Below the pieces are notes generated by a model. The model did no database searches. It was not told where the DNA came from and saw only the letters and a list, made by a program, of their open reading frames with translations. A DNA stretch of 5,812 nucleotides from assembly GCA_021809225.1 (NCBI GenBank), contig JAKBAL010000156.1, positions 1-5,812 on the forward strand. The letters are read 5' to 3'. Positions 1-5,812 of this stretch are shown piece by piece; position 1 is the stretch's first letter; each line of letters starts with the position of its first letter. The stretch is from Pseudomonadota bacterium (GTDB taxonomy: Bacteria; Pseudomonadota; Alphaproteobacteria; UBA9655). The position numbers and the translations under genes were made by a program.

Positions 1-1005
1 TGTTTCGACACTGGTTTGGATATACATATCCCCCTTCGCTGTAGATCTTAGAATGGACATTCCTTTGCCCTTAAGACGAAATTGTTTTCCCGATTGAGTT
101 CCTTCAGGAATTTTGACGCGTGATTTATGTCCATCAAGTGCAGGGACTTCGATTTCTCCCCCTAACACAGCTGTGGACATCGAAATAGGAACTTGGCAAT
201 AGATATTAGTGCCGTCTCGATGAAAAAACTTATGGGGTTTAATATGCAGAAAAATATAGAGATCTCCAGAGGTGCCCCCTCTCAAGCCGGCTTCTCCTTC
301 GCTAGTAAGACGAATGCGTGCCCCGTCCTCAATACCCGCGGGGATAGAGACAGAAATAACCTTGTCTTTTCTCATTCTTCCTGAACCATGGCATGTTTTA
401 CAAGGGTCTTTTATAATTTGGCCCAAGCCATGACACGTAGAACAGCTTCTTTCAATGGTAAAAAACCCTTGACGTGCATGGACTTTTCCTTGTCCATGGC
501 AGATGGGACACGTTTCAGGCTTTGTTCCTTTAGCAGTTCCTGCGCCGTGACATGTATCACAGGCTGCATTTGTTGAAATTTTGATGTTTTTCTTAAGACC
601 CTTATAGGCGTCCTCAAGACTAATCTCCATGTTATAACGAAGATCGGCCCCTCGTAAGGAGGCGTCAGCCTGGCGTGTTCGTCCCCCCATAAATTCGCTG
701 AACATTTCATCAAAGATATTGCCAAAGCCAGAAGCCTCAAAGTCAAAGCCGGCAGCGCTTGGACCAGCTCCCATGCCACCTTCAAAGGCGGCATGTCCCA
801 TGCGGTCATAGGCGGCGCGTTTTTGCTCATCTTTTAGGATATCGTATGCTTCGTTAATTTCTTTAAACTTTTTTTCAGCTTCCTTGTCCCCTTGATTTTT
901 ATCTGGATGATATTTCATCGCGAGTTTACGATAAGCCTTTTTAAGGTCGTCTGCTTTAGCAGAGCGAGACACGCCTAGAAGTTCATAGTAATCTTGTTTT
1001 GCCAT
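1..1005 (-). CDS. dnaJ: Chaperone protein DnaJ (Hsp40), C-terminus beyond window
   Basis: DnaJ is the cytoplasmic co-chaperone that brings unfolded clients to DnaK and stimulates its ATPase. The reading frame is open from ATG at 1005 to base 1, giving 335 codons without a stop. E. coli DnaJ has about 376 residues, so roughly the last 40 lie off the left edge. Visible parts in order: J domain at about 4-70 with the HPD motif at 33-35; Gly/Phe-rich linker at about 76-108, including NIFDEMF at 96-102; zinc-finger domain with four CxxCHGxG repeats starting at C149, C166, C188 and C202; then the substrate-binding beta domains ([29 protein letters not shown]). All key residues are present, so this is a type I DnaJ. 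It is the last visible gene of the hrcA-grpE-dnaK-dnaJ series, 132 bases after dnaK. No good Shine-Dalgarno lies close to the ATG: the nearest AGGA is about 16 bases upstream. Confidence 0.97.
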   Translation of the reverse strand, partial: MAKQDYYELLGVSRSAKADDLKKAYRKLAMKYHPDKNQGDKEAEKKFKEINEAYDILKDEQKRAAYDRMGHAAFEGGMGAGPSAAGFDFEASGFGNIFDEMFSEFMGGRTRQADASLRGADLRYNMEISLEDAYKGLKKNIKISTNAACDTCHGAGTAKGTKPETCPICHGQGKVHARQGFFTIERSCSTCHGLGQIIKDPCKTCHGSGRMRKDKVISVSIPAGIEDGARIRLTSEGEAGLRGGTSGDLYIFLHIKPHKFFHRDGTNIYCQVPISMSTAVLGGEIEVPALDGHKSRVKIPEGTQSGKQFRLKGKGMSILRSTAKGDMYIQTSVET

Positions 1006-1090
1006 AAATTAACCAATAGAGTCCTGAGGGTTACTTAGTCTTTTTTCAAAGAGAGGAGTACAATATAATTACAGCTTAATCAAGCACGCC

Positions 1091-1119
1091 ATTGCGTCGT
1101 TCATAGAGAACGACGCAAT
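1091..1119 (-). other. Perfect 12-bp intercistronic hairpin between dnaK and dnaJ
   Basis: The arms ATTGCGTCGTTC (1091-1102) and GAACGACGCAAT (1108-1119) are exact reverse complements separated by a 5-base loop. The hairpin starts 18 bases after the dnaK stop. In the dnaK-to-dnaJ direction it is followed by GGCGTGCTTG, not a T-run, so it is not a standard intrinsic terminator. The plus-strand flank is AT-rich but also lacks a T-run. Likely roles, by inference, are stabilising the dnaK mRNA 3' end, marking an RNA processing site, or partly attenuating transcription so that less DnaJ than DnaK is made. It could also be a copy of a dispersed palindromic repeat. Confidence 0.8.
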
Positions 1120-1137
1120 AATTATATTAAATATTCC

Positions 1138-3057
1138 TTACTCTTTTTTTGTATCATCAACTTCTTCAAAATCCGCATCAACGATATCTTCGGCGTTGGC
1201 AGTTGTGGATTCATCCTTAATTTCAGAAGAGGTATCTTCTTCAGCTGCTTCCTGAGATGCTTTATAGAGGGCTTCACCAAGCGCCATAGAGGCTTGAGTG
1301 AGAACCTCCATTTTTTGTTGGATAACAGATTTTTCAGGAGAATCAAGTGATTCTCTTAAATCTTTTGCAGCTTCTTCTACTTTTTCGCGATCGGTTGCGT
1401 TAATTTTATCCCCATGCTCTTTAAGCGTTTTATCTGTTGTATGGAGCAAAGCTTCAGCATGATTGCGAACTTCCACAAGCTCTCGGCGTTTTTTATCTTC
1501 GCTGGCGTGAGCTTCCCCTTCCTTGACCATTTTTTCAATATCTTGGTCAGAAAGACCACCAGAAGCTTCGATGCGTATTTGTTGTTCTTTTCCTGTCGCC
1601 TTATCTTTGGCAGAGACATGAACAATACCGTTGGCATCAATATCAAAAGTCACCTCGATTTGTGGGACACCGCGAGGTGCTGAGGGAATTCCCATCAGAT
1701 CGAATTGACCTAAGATTTTGTTATCTGCTGCCATTTCGCGCTCTCCTTGGAAAACGCGAATTGTAACAGCGGTCTGGTTATCATCAGCCGTTGAGAAAAT
1801 TTGACTTTTCTTCGTAGGAATCGTTGTATTACGATCAATTAAACGTGTAAAGACACCTCCTAAGGTTTCAATTCCTAAGGAAAGAGGGGTGACATCAAGC
1901 AGCAGAACGTCTTTTACTTCTCCGCGTAAGACACCGCCCTGAATGGCAGCACCCAGCGCAACGACCTCATCTGGATTAACGCCACGGTGGGGATCTTTGC
2001 CAAAAAATTCTTTTACAATTTCAATAATTTTTGGCATGCGCGTCATACCACCCACCAAAATAACTTCGTCAATCTTCCCAGCAGAAAGCCCTGCGTCCTC
2101 AAGAGCCGCTTTACAAGGTTTGATGGTCCTTTGAATGAGGTCATCCACGAGGCTTTCTAGTTTTGCACGAGAAAGCTTAACATTTAAATGCTTAGGCCCA
2201 GAGGCATCAGCTGTAATAAAGGGGAGGTTCACATCCGTTTGCAGAGCACTTGACAGCTCAATTTTTGCTTTTTCGGCGGATTCTTTCAAGCGTTGAAGCG
2301 CAAGTTTATCCTTGCGGAGATCAATTCCTTGTTCTTTCTTAAACTCATCGGCTAAATAGTCAACAATACGTTGATCAAAATCTTCGCCACCTAAGAAAGT
2401 ATCTCCATTCGTTGATTTAACTTCGAATACACCATCGCCAATTTCGAGAATCGAAACATCAAAAGTTCCTCCTCCTAAATCATAAACGGCGATGACTTCG
2501 CCTTCTTTTTTATCCAAACCATAGGCTAAAGCTGCAGCTGTAGGTTCGTTTATGATACGCAAAACCTCAAGGCCTGCAATTTTTCCTGCATCTTTCGTGG
2601 CTTGTCGTTGAGAGTCATTGAAATAAGCGGGAACAGTGATCACAGCTTGCGTTACTTTTTCTCCTAGAAAATTTTCTGCTGTTTCTTTCATTTTTTGCAG
2701 GATGAAGGCACTAACCTCACTGGGGCTAGATTTTTTACCTTCGACTTCAATCCAAGCATCTCCATTTCCTCCTTCAACAATTTTATAAGGAACGAGGCCT
2801 TTGTCTTTTTGCGTTAGGGGGTCATCATACCTTCGTCCGATAAGACGCTTAATGGCAAAAAGAGTATCTTCAGGATTAGTAACGGCCTGTCTTTTGGCCG
2901 CTTGTCCAACAAGTCGTTCGCCCGTGTTTGTAAAGGCAACGATCGAAGGAGTTGTGCGGGCTCCTTCTGCATTTTCGATAACTTTTGCATTCTTGCCATC
3001 CATAATGGCGACGCAAGAGTTAGTGGTACCAAGATCAATTCCAATCACTTTACTCAT
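1138..3057 (-). CDS. dnaK: Molecular chaperone DnaK (Hsp70)
   Basis: DnaK is the ATP-dependent cytoplasmic Hsp70 that binds exposed hydrophobic segments and cycles with DnaJ and GrpE. The 639-residue length is normal for the family. The ATPase domain (about 1-382) carries all three Hsp70 signatures: IDLGTTNS at 7-14, [14 protein letters not shown] at 191-204 (T198 in the phosphate loop), and [13 protein letters not shown] at 332-344. The interdomain linker [13 protein letters not shown] is at 383-395. The substrate-binding beta domain (about 396-505) includes VFQGERE and [20 protein letters not shown] helical lid follows, ending in an acidic tail with DADFEEVDD at 627-635, the usual bacterial C-terminal element. 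The ATG at 3057 has a clear Shine-Dalgarno (GAAAGGAAG, then AAAATA). It lies 48 bases after grpE. A candidate RpoH promoter at the grpE end could transcribe dnaK and dnaJ separately. Nothing is truncated or missing. Confidence 0.99.
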   Translation of the reverse strand: MSKVIGIDLGTTNSCVAIMDGKNAKVIENAEGARTTPSIVAFTNTGERLVGQAAKRQAVTNPEDTLFAIKRLIGRRYDDPLTQKDKGLVPYKIVEGGNGDAWIEVEGKKSSPSEVSAFILQKMKETAENFLGEKVTQAVITVPAYFNDSQRQATKDAGKIAGLEVLRIINEPTAAALAYGLDKKEGEVIAVYDLGGGTFDVSILEIGDGVFEVKSTNGDTFLGGEDFDQRIVDYLADEFKKEQGIDLRKDKLALQRLKESAEKAKIELSSALQTDVNLPFITADASGPKHLNVKLSRAKLESLVDDLIQRTIKPCKAALEDAGLSAGKIDEVILVGGMTRMPKIIEIVKEFFGKDPHRGVNPDEVVALGAAIQGGVLRGEVKDVLLLDVTPLSLGIETLGGVFTRLIDRNTTIPTKKSQIFSTADDNQTAVTIRVFQGEREMAADNKILGQFDLMGIPSAPRGVPQIEVTFDIDANGIVHVSAKDKATGKEQQIRIEASGGLSDQDIEKMVKEGEAHASEDKKRRELVEVRNHAEALLHTTDKTLKEHGDKINATDREKVEEAAKDLRESLDSPEKSVIQQKMEVLTQASMALGEALYKASQEAAEEDTSSEIKDESTTANAEDIVDADFEEVDDTKKE

Positions 3058-3104
3058 TATTTTCTTCCTTTCGTATCATGAAAACTAAACTTAGGTTATT
3101 TGTT

Positions 3105-3136
3105 CTTATGTGGGGAGCGGATCGGAAGGTTGCAAC
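3105..3136 (-). promoter_or_regulatory. Candidate RpoH (sigma-32) heat-shock promoter for dnaK
   Basis: On the minus strand, GTTGCAA (3136-3130) precedes CCCCACATAAG (3115-3105). Read as the alphaproteobacterial RpoH form, this is GTTG-N18-CCCACATAAG, against a remembered consensus of CTTG-N17/18-CYTATNTNNG. Read as the E. coli form, it is GTTGCAA-N14-CCCCACAT, against CTTGAAA-N11-16-CCCCATNT. Both readings are close. The -10 box overlaps the grpE stop codon (3108-3106), so transcription would start in the grpE-dnaK gap about 40 bases before the dnaK ATG. Part of the match lies in coding sequence, so chance similarity remains possible. Confidence 0.45.
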
Positions 3137-3684
3137 ACCGGGGTTGAATTTTTTCCTTTCGAAACCCCCACAAGAGCAGGGCGTAAAAGTCGACCATTTA
3201 ATTGATAGCCAGGTTGTAAAACATGCACGATTGTTCCTGCAGGCTGATCTGGATCTTCAACTTCAAACATGGCTTGGTGTAAATGATGGTCAAAGGGCAG
3301 GCTTAAGGGATCAATTTTTTCAATGTTATGCTTTTTAAAGGCAGAAAAAAGCTCGTTTTCTGTAATTTTGACTCCTTCAAGCAGGCTGCTCAAAAGATCT
3401 TGTGGGTTGTTATATTCCTCAGGGATACTTTCTATAGCCCGTCTTAGATTATCCGCAACAGTTAAAATCTCACGGGAAAAGCCTGTAAGAGCAAACTTGG
3501 CTGTTTCTTCTCGTTCGCGTTCTGCCCGCTTACGATAATTCTCAAGTTCGGCAAGCGTTCTTAAGAGTTGATCTTTAAGGTTATCAACTTCAGCGGTAAG
3601 CTCTTCTTCTCTAGAAGTTTCAGGAAGTGGTTCTTCATGAGGGCACTCTTCGTTTTCAGGCAGGGTTGTTTCTTGTTCTGTCAT
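3106..3684 (-). CDS. grpE: Nucleotide exchange factor GrpE
   Basis: GrpE is a dimeric cytoplasmic factor that releases ADP from DnaK and often acts as its thermosensor. The product has 192 residues, normal for the family. Residues 1-28 are an acidic, low-complexity tail rich in Glu and Pro. Residues about 29-85 form the long dimerisation helix (EEELTAEVDNLKDQLLRTLAELENYRKR, then FSREILTVADNLRRAIE). The C-terminal beta-wing that contacts DnaK carries the signature GTIVHVLQPGYQLNGRLLRPA at 150-170, followed by LVGVSK. A short polar, proline-containing tail (177-192) follows it. The ATG at 3684 is only 3 bases after the hrcA stop, and its AGGA Shine-Dalgarno lies in the last hrcA codons, which suggests translational coupling. 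The gene ends 48 bases before dnaK. Confidence 0.98.
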   Translation of the reverse strand: MTEQETTLPENEECPHEEPLPETSREEELTAEVDNLKDQLLRTLAELENYRKRAEREREETAKFALTGFSREILTVADNLRRAIESIPEEYNNPQDLLSSLLEGVKITENELFSAFKKHNIEKIDPLSLPFDHHLHQAMFEVEDPDQPAGTIVHVLQPGYQLNGRLLRPALVGVSKGKNSTPVLQPSDPLPT

Positions 3685-3694
3685 TCTTTATCCT
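3685..3694 (-). promoter_or_regulatory. grpE ribosome-binding site inside the hrcA 3' end
   Basis: AGGA (3694-3691) falls in the last hrcA sense codons, with six bases (TAAAGA, including the hrcA stop) before the grpE ATG. Ribosomes finishing hrcA would sit on this site. This supports one hrcA-grpE transcript with coupled translation, and the chosen grpE start. Confidence 0.7.
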
Positions 3695-4728
3695 ATTGTT
3701 TTACTAATGAGTTTTGCGGTGTAGTCGACCATTGGGATAATACGATTGTAGTTTAATCGTGTGGGGCCAATAACACCAATTGCTCCCACAATTCTTCCAG
3801 AGTCAAGGGAGTAAGATGAGACGATAAGAGAGCACCCAGAAAGTTGAAAAAGGCTACTTTCCGAACCAATAAAAATTTGGACACCATCAGCTGCAATGGA
3901 GGCATCAAGTAGGTTTAAAAGTCCTTCCTGAGTATCAAGCGCTTCAAAGAGGGCACGAATGCGATCCAATTCTTCCACATGGCGAACATCTTGTAAAAGA
4001 TTAGATTGACCGCGAACAATCAATGACGTTGCAGCTCCTTTTCCACCCCATATGGCAAGCCCTTCCTCAACGACTTTTGAGGAGAGGAGATCGAGTTCCG
4101 ATTTGTTGTCTTCAAGTTCACCTAAAATTTGTATTTTAGCCTCTTTAAGAGTTTTACCTACGAGCCGGTTATTTAAATAATTTCCAGCCTCAATAAGGCT
4201 TGAAGGAGGAATTCCAAGAGGGACTTCAATAATTCGGTTTTCGACCACACCGTCTTCAGTGATTAAAACAACCAAGACTCTGCCAGGATTAAGGTTTACA
4301 AATTCAATGTGCTTTAAGATAGTATCTTGTTTAGGAGCAAGAACGAGGCCGGCACAACGGCTCAACCCAGAAAGAGTTTTTGTTGCATCTTCAAGCAGGT
4401 TTGAAAAACTTTTTCCTTTCAACTTGCATTGGTGATCAATTTCTTTTTGTTCTTGGGGGCTGAGGTCTCCCACTTCCAAGATACCATGAACGAAGAAACG
4501 CAAACCGGCTTCTGTCGGCAGGCGTCCAGCAGATGTATGGGGTGCATAAAGGAGTCCTGCAGCTTCTAAATCCGCCATGACATTGCGAATGGTTGCCGGT
4601 GATAAAGACATCCCTAGACGAGTAGAGAGGGTTTTGGAACCCACAGGCTCACCCGTTTCAACGTAGGCGTCAACAATGTGGCGAAAAACCTCTCGAGATC
4701 GTTTATCTAATTCTTCAAGTTTTGTCAT
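3688..4728 (-). CDS. hrcA: Heat-inducible transcription repressor HrcA
   Basis: HrcA is the dimeric repressor that binds the CIRCE operator of class I heat-shock genes; its folding is normally assisted by GroEL. With ATG at 4728 it has 346 residues, a normal length. The N-terminal winged helix (about 8-80) holds the hallmark GEPVGSKTLS (27-36), SPATIRNVMADLEAAGLL (43-60) and HTSAGRLPTEAGLRFFV (64-80). The GAF-like middle and C-terminal region ends in VGAIGVIGPTRLNYNRIIPMVDYTA, the HrcA C-terminal signature. An in-frame GTG at 4740 would add four residues. I prefer ATG 4728 because GGAAAG lies 4 bases upstream of it, the product then starts like typical alphaproteobacterial HrcA, and the predicted transcription start lies almost on the GTG. 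It is the first gene of the series, divergent from rph. No CIRCE site is visible nearby, so its target is probably elsewhere, such as groESL. Confidence 0.98.
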   Translation of the reverse strand: MTKLEELDKRSREVFRHIVDAYVETGEPVGSKTLSTRLGMSLSPATIRNVMADLEAAGLLYAPHTSAGRLPTEAGLRFFVHGILEVGDLSPQEQKEIDHQCKLKGKSFSNLLEDATKTLSGLSRCAGLVLAPKQDTILKHIEFVNLNPGRVLVVLITEDGVVENRIIEVPLGIPPSSLIEAGNYLNNRLVGKTLKEAKIQILGELEDNKSELDLLSSKVVEEGLAIWGGKGAATSLIVRGQSNLLQDVRHVEELDRIRALFEALDTQEGLLNLLDASIAADGVQIFIGSESSLFQLSGCSLIVSSYSLDSGRIVGAIGVIGPTRLNYNRIIPMVDYTAKLISKTIG

Positions 4729-4752
4729 AGTTCTTTCCACCTTGGTTAGAAT
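4722..4752 (+). promoter_or_regulatory. Possible rph promoter overlapping the hrcA promoter
   Basis: TTGTCA (4722-4727) and TAGAAT (4747-4752) each match the sigma-70 hexamers at 5 of 6 positions, but the 19-base spacer is longer than ideal. The -10 overlaps the -10 of the opposing hrcA promoter, and the -35 overlaps the hrcA ATG. Transcription would start about 40 bases before the rph ATG. The call is tentative because of the spacing. Confidence 0.35.
4733..4738 (-). promoter_or_regulatory. hrcA ribosome-binding site deciding the ATG start
   Basis: GGAAAG lies 4 bases upstream of ATG 4728, a slightly short spacing. It overlaps the alternative GTG at 4740, which has no purine-rich site of its own. 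This favours the ATG as the main start. Confidence 0.55.
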
Positions 4753-4778
4753 GTAGTAATGAGTTGAGGCTACGTCAA
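4750..4778 (-). promoter_or_regulatory. Sigma-70-type promoter for hrcA-grpE
   Basis: On the minus strand, TTGACG (4778-4773, 5 of 6 matches to TTGACA) is followed after exactly 17 bases by TACATT (4755-4750, 4 of 6 matches to TATAAT). Transcription would start near 4743, leaving a leader of about 15 bases before ATG 4728. The -10 fits the alphaproteobacterial RpoH form poorly, so a housekeeping promoter is the better reading. No CIRCE operator overlaps it. Confidence 0.6.
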
Positions 4779-4798
4779 CATTTTGCAGGAGAGTTTTT

Positions 4799-5518
4799 AT
4801 GAGATCTTCAAGTCGTCTTCCTGATCAGCTTCGTTCCGTTTCTTTTGAAGTCGGATTTGCCAGACATGCTGAAGGATCATGTTTAACGAAATTTGGAGAT
4901 ACTCATGTGCTGTGTACAGCTTCGATTGAAGAGAAAGTCCCTCCTTTTCTGCGGAATAAGGGAAAAGGGTGGGTGACTGCTGAATATGGGATGTTGCCTC
5001 GTTCCACTCATTTTCGCATGGATCGCGAAGCAGCGCGTGGCAAACAAAATGGGAGAACCCAGGAAATTCAACGCTTGATTGGACGGGCTTTACGATCTGT
5101 TGTTGATTTAAAAGCCCTTGGAGAAAGACAAGTTATTATTGATTGTGATGTCTTGCAAGCTGATGGCGGAACCCGCACTGCCGCTATTTCAGGGGCCTAT
5201 ATTGCTCTTTATCGTGCTCTGCAAAAGCTTGTGCAAGAAGGAAAACTTGCCACTCTTCCGCTTAGCCATCAGGTTGCTGCTGTTTCGTGTGGCATTGTGG
5301 AAGGTGTTTGTGTCCTCGATTTAGATTATGAGGAAGATAGTACGGCTCAAGCAGATGCTAATTTTGTTATGACAGATAGCGGAACGATCATTGAGGTTCA
5401 GACAACAGCAGAGGAAAAACCCTTCGAAGAAACGGCTTTCTTTGAAATGATGAAACTTGCTCGTCAAGGAATCGGTGAAATCACAGCCTTACAGAAAAAA
5501 GCGCTGGGGGTTGAATAA
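4799..5518 (+). CDS. rph: Ribonuclease PH (phosphorolytic tRNA 3'-exoribonuclease)
   Basis: RNase PH is a cytoplasmic, ring-forming hexameric enzyme. It removes nucleotides after the CCA end of tRNA precursors using inorganic phosphate, releasing nucleoside diphosphates. The 239-residue product matches the usual length of about 238. Visible hallmarks are [20 protein letters not shown] (23-42), [14 protein letters not shown] (57-70), [16 protein letters not shown] (81-96) with phosphate-binding R86, [15 protein letters not shown] (120-134) with the GTR phosphate loop at 124-126, and [19 protein letters not shown] (174-192) with the acidic residues D180 and D186. The family QGTAE motif reads QTTAE at 201-205, a mild change. 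AGGAGAG at 4787-4793 is a strong ribosome-binding site for ATG 4799. The gene is divergent from hrcA, a common alphaproteobacterial arrangement. The rdgB gene that often follows rph is absent, and a convergent unknown gene lies 46 bases downstream. Confidence 0.98.
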   Translation: MRSSSRLPDQLRSVSFEVGFARHAEGSCLTKFGDTHVLCTASIEEKVPPFLRNKGKGWVTAEYGMLPRSTHFRMDREAARGKQNGRTQEIQRLIGRALRSVVDLKALGERQVIIDCDVLQADGGTRTAAISGAYIALYRALQKLVQEGKLATLPLSHQVAAVSCGIVEGVCVLDLDYEEDSTAQADANFVMTDSGTIIEVQTTAEEKPFEETAFFEMMKLARQGIGEITALQKKALGVE

Positions 5519-5564
5519 ACAATATAGTAAACCTGAATTTTGGATAAAAAATTTCTTTATATAT

Positions 5565-5812
5565 TTAAAAACAAACAGTTATTTTCATTGCTGTGAGATA
5601 AATGAGCATGCATTTTTTCTCAAGTTCTTGGAAGATTTGAACTAAACTGTCAATTTGACCATTGGTAGGCTTTTCTCCATAGGTTTCTTGATAGCGTAAG
5701 ATATCTTTAGCACAGTGAGTCGCAACCCTTTTAGAAAGCCCATATTTTTGAGATATTTTCTCGGCAATGTCCTTTGTTTGTGCTCTATATTCTTTCAGCT
5801 CGCTTTCCACTC
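5565..5812 (-). CDS. Hypothetical protein, C-terminal part only
   Basis: The frame is open from the right edge to a TAA at 5565-5567, giving about 82 codons. A GTG at 5810 is the second codon visible, so the true start is probably outside the window. The translation is charged and predicted helical: ELKEYRAQTKDIAEKISQ, then KYGLSKRVATHCAKDILRYQ, then YGEKPTNGQIDSLVQIFQEL. It ends with a short hydrophobic tail (CMLIYLTAMKITVCF). Codon use and residue mix look like a real protein. I do not recognise the family. The YGEKPTNGQI...ELEKK pattern is vaguely like C-terminal tails of some alphaproteobacterial relaxase or mobilisation proteins, but this is a weak impression. The odd hydrophobic end could mean the original C-terminus was replaced or frameshifted. 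It converges on rph with a 46-base gap. Confidence 0.6.
   Translation of the reverse strand, partial: VESELKEYRAQTKDIAEKISQKYGLSKRVATHCAKDILRYQETYGEKPTNGQIDSLVQIFQELEKKCMLIYLTAMKITVCF

Noticed and set aside
411..830. 139-codon minus-strand reading frame inside dnaJ
   Set aside because: It is an out-of-frame shadow: the dnaJ frame is continuous across it and contains all four zinc-finger motifs.
1074..1085. Short palindrome-like GCTTAATCAAGC in the dnaK-dnaJ gap, read as a possible promoter or operator
   Set aside because: The arms are only 4-5 bases and the spacing to any AT-rich -10 is about 10-11 bases, too short for sigma-70 or RpoH.
2801..3088. 95-codon plus-strand reading frame opposite the dnaK start
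   Set aside because: It lies antisense to the highly conserved ATPase domain of dnaK and has no recognisable protein pattern or ribosome-binding site.
4741..4780. CIRCE-like or RpoH-like element upstream of hrcA
   Set aside because: TTAGAATG shares only its first four bases with the CIRCE half-site and has no matching second arm. The -10 region matches RpoH poorly and sigma-70 better.
5118..5324. 68-codon plus-strand reading frame inside rph
   Set aside because: It is out of frame with the intact rph gene and is a shadow.
5535..5570. Possible rph terminator in the convergent gap
   Set aside because: The only pairing is a weak A/T stem (AATTTT with AAAATT) with no G/C core, which is not convincing as an intrinsic terminator.

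Overview
The window carries a heat-shock chaperone locus on the minus strand in the order hrcA-grpE-dnaK-dnaJ, with dnaJ running off the left edge. It is followed by a divergent rph (RNase PH) on the plus strand and, at the right edge, by the C-terminal part of an unrecognised minus-strand gene. The protein sequences read as alphaproteobacterial: RNase PH residues 25-70, the DnaJ C-terminal domain and the N-terminus of HrcA all have alphaproteobacterial wording. Base composition is fairly AT-rich, and all four chaperone genes sit together. My inference is an AT-rich, possibly host-associated alphaproteobacterium (Holosporales- or Rickettsiales-like). This rests on remembered family patterns, not on a search.

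Layout from left to right: 1-1005 dnaJ (minus, 3' end missing); 1006-1137 a 132-base dnaK-dnaJ gap with a perfect 12-bp hairpin; 1138-3057 dnaK (minus); 3058-3105 a 48-base gap, with a candidate RpoH (sigma-32) promoter overlapping the grpE stop codon; 3106-3684 grpE (minus); 3688-4728 hrcA (minus, 3 bases from grpE); 4729-4798 a short divergent promoter region; 4799-5518 rph (plus); 5519-5564 a 46-base convergent gap; 5565-5812 partial hypothetical CDS (minus). No intergenic stretch exceeds 300 bases.

How the genes work together: DnaK is the ATP-driven Hsp70, DnaJ delivers substrates and stimulates ATP hydrolysis, and GrpE exchanges the nucleotide. HrcA is the heat-shock repressor that normally binds the CIRCE operator. 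No CIRCE palindrome was found here. The promoters I can see suggest a housekeeping-type promoter for hrcA-grpE and a separate RpoH-type promoter for dnaK-dnaJ. That would fit the usual alphaproteobacterial division in which HrcA/CIRCE controls groESL and RpoH controls dnaKJ. RNase PH is a tRNA 3'-end processing enzyme. It often neighbours hrcA in alphaproteobacteria but has no direct chaperone role.

This is mostly a conserved housekeeping region, and I see no sign of a new defence, mobile or biosynthetic system. The points worth a second look are regulatory (hairpin, internal heat-shock promoter, overlapping divergent promoters, missing CIRCE), plus the unidentified gene fragment at the right edge.
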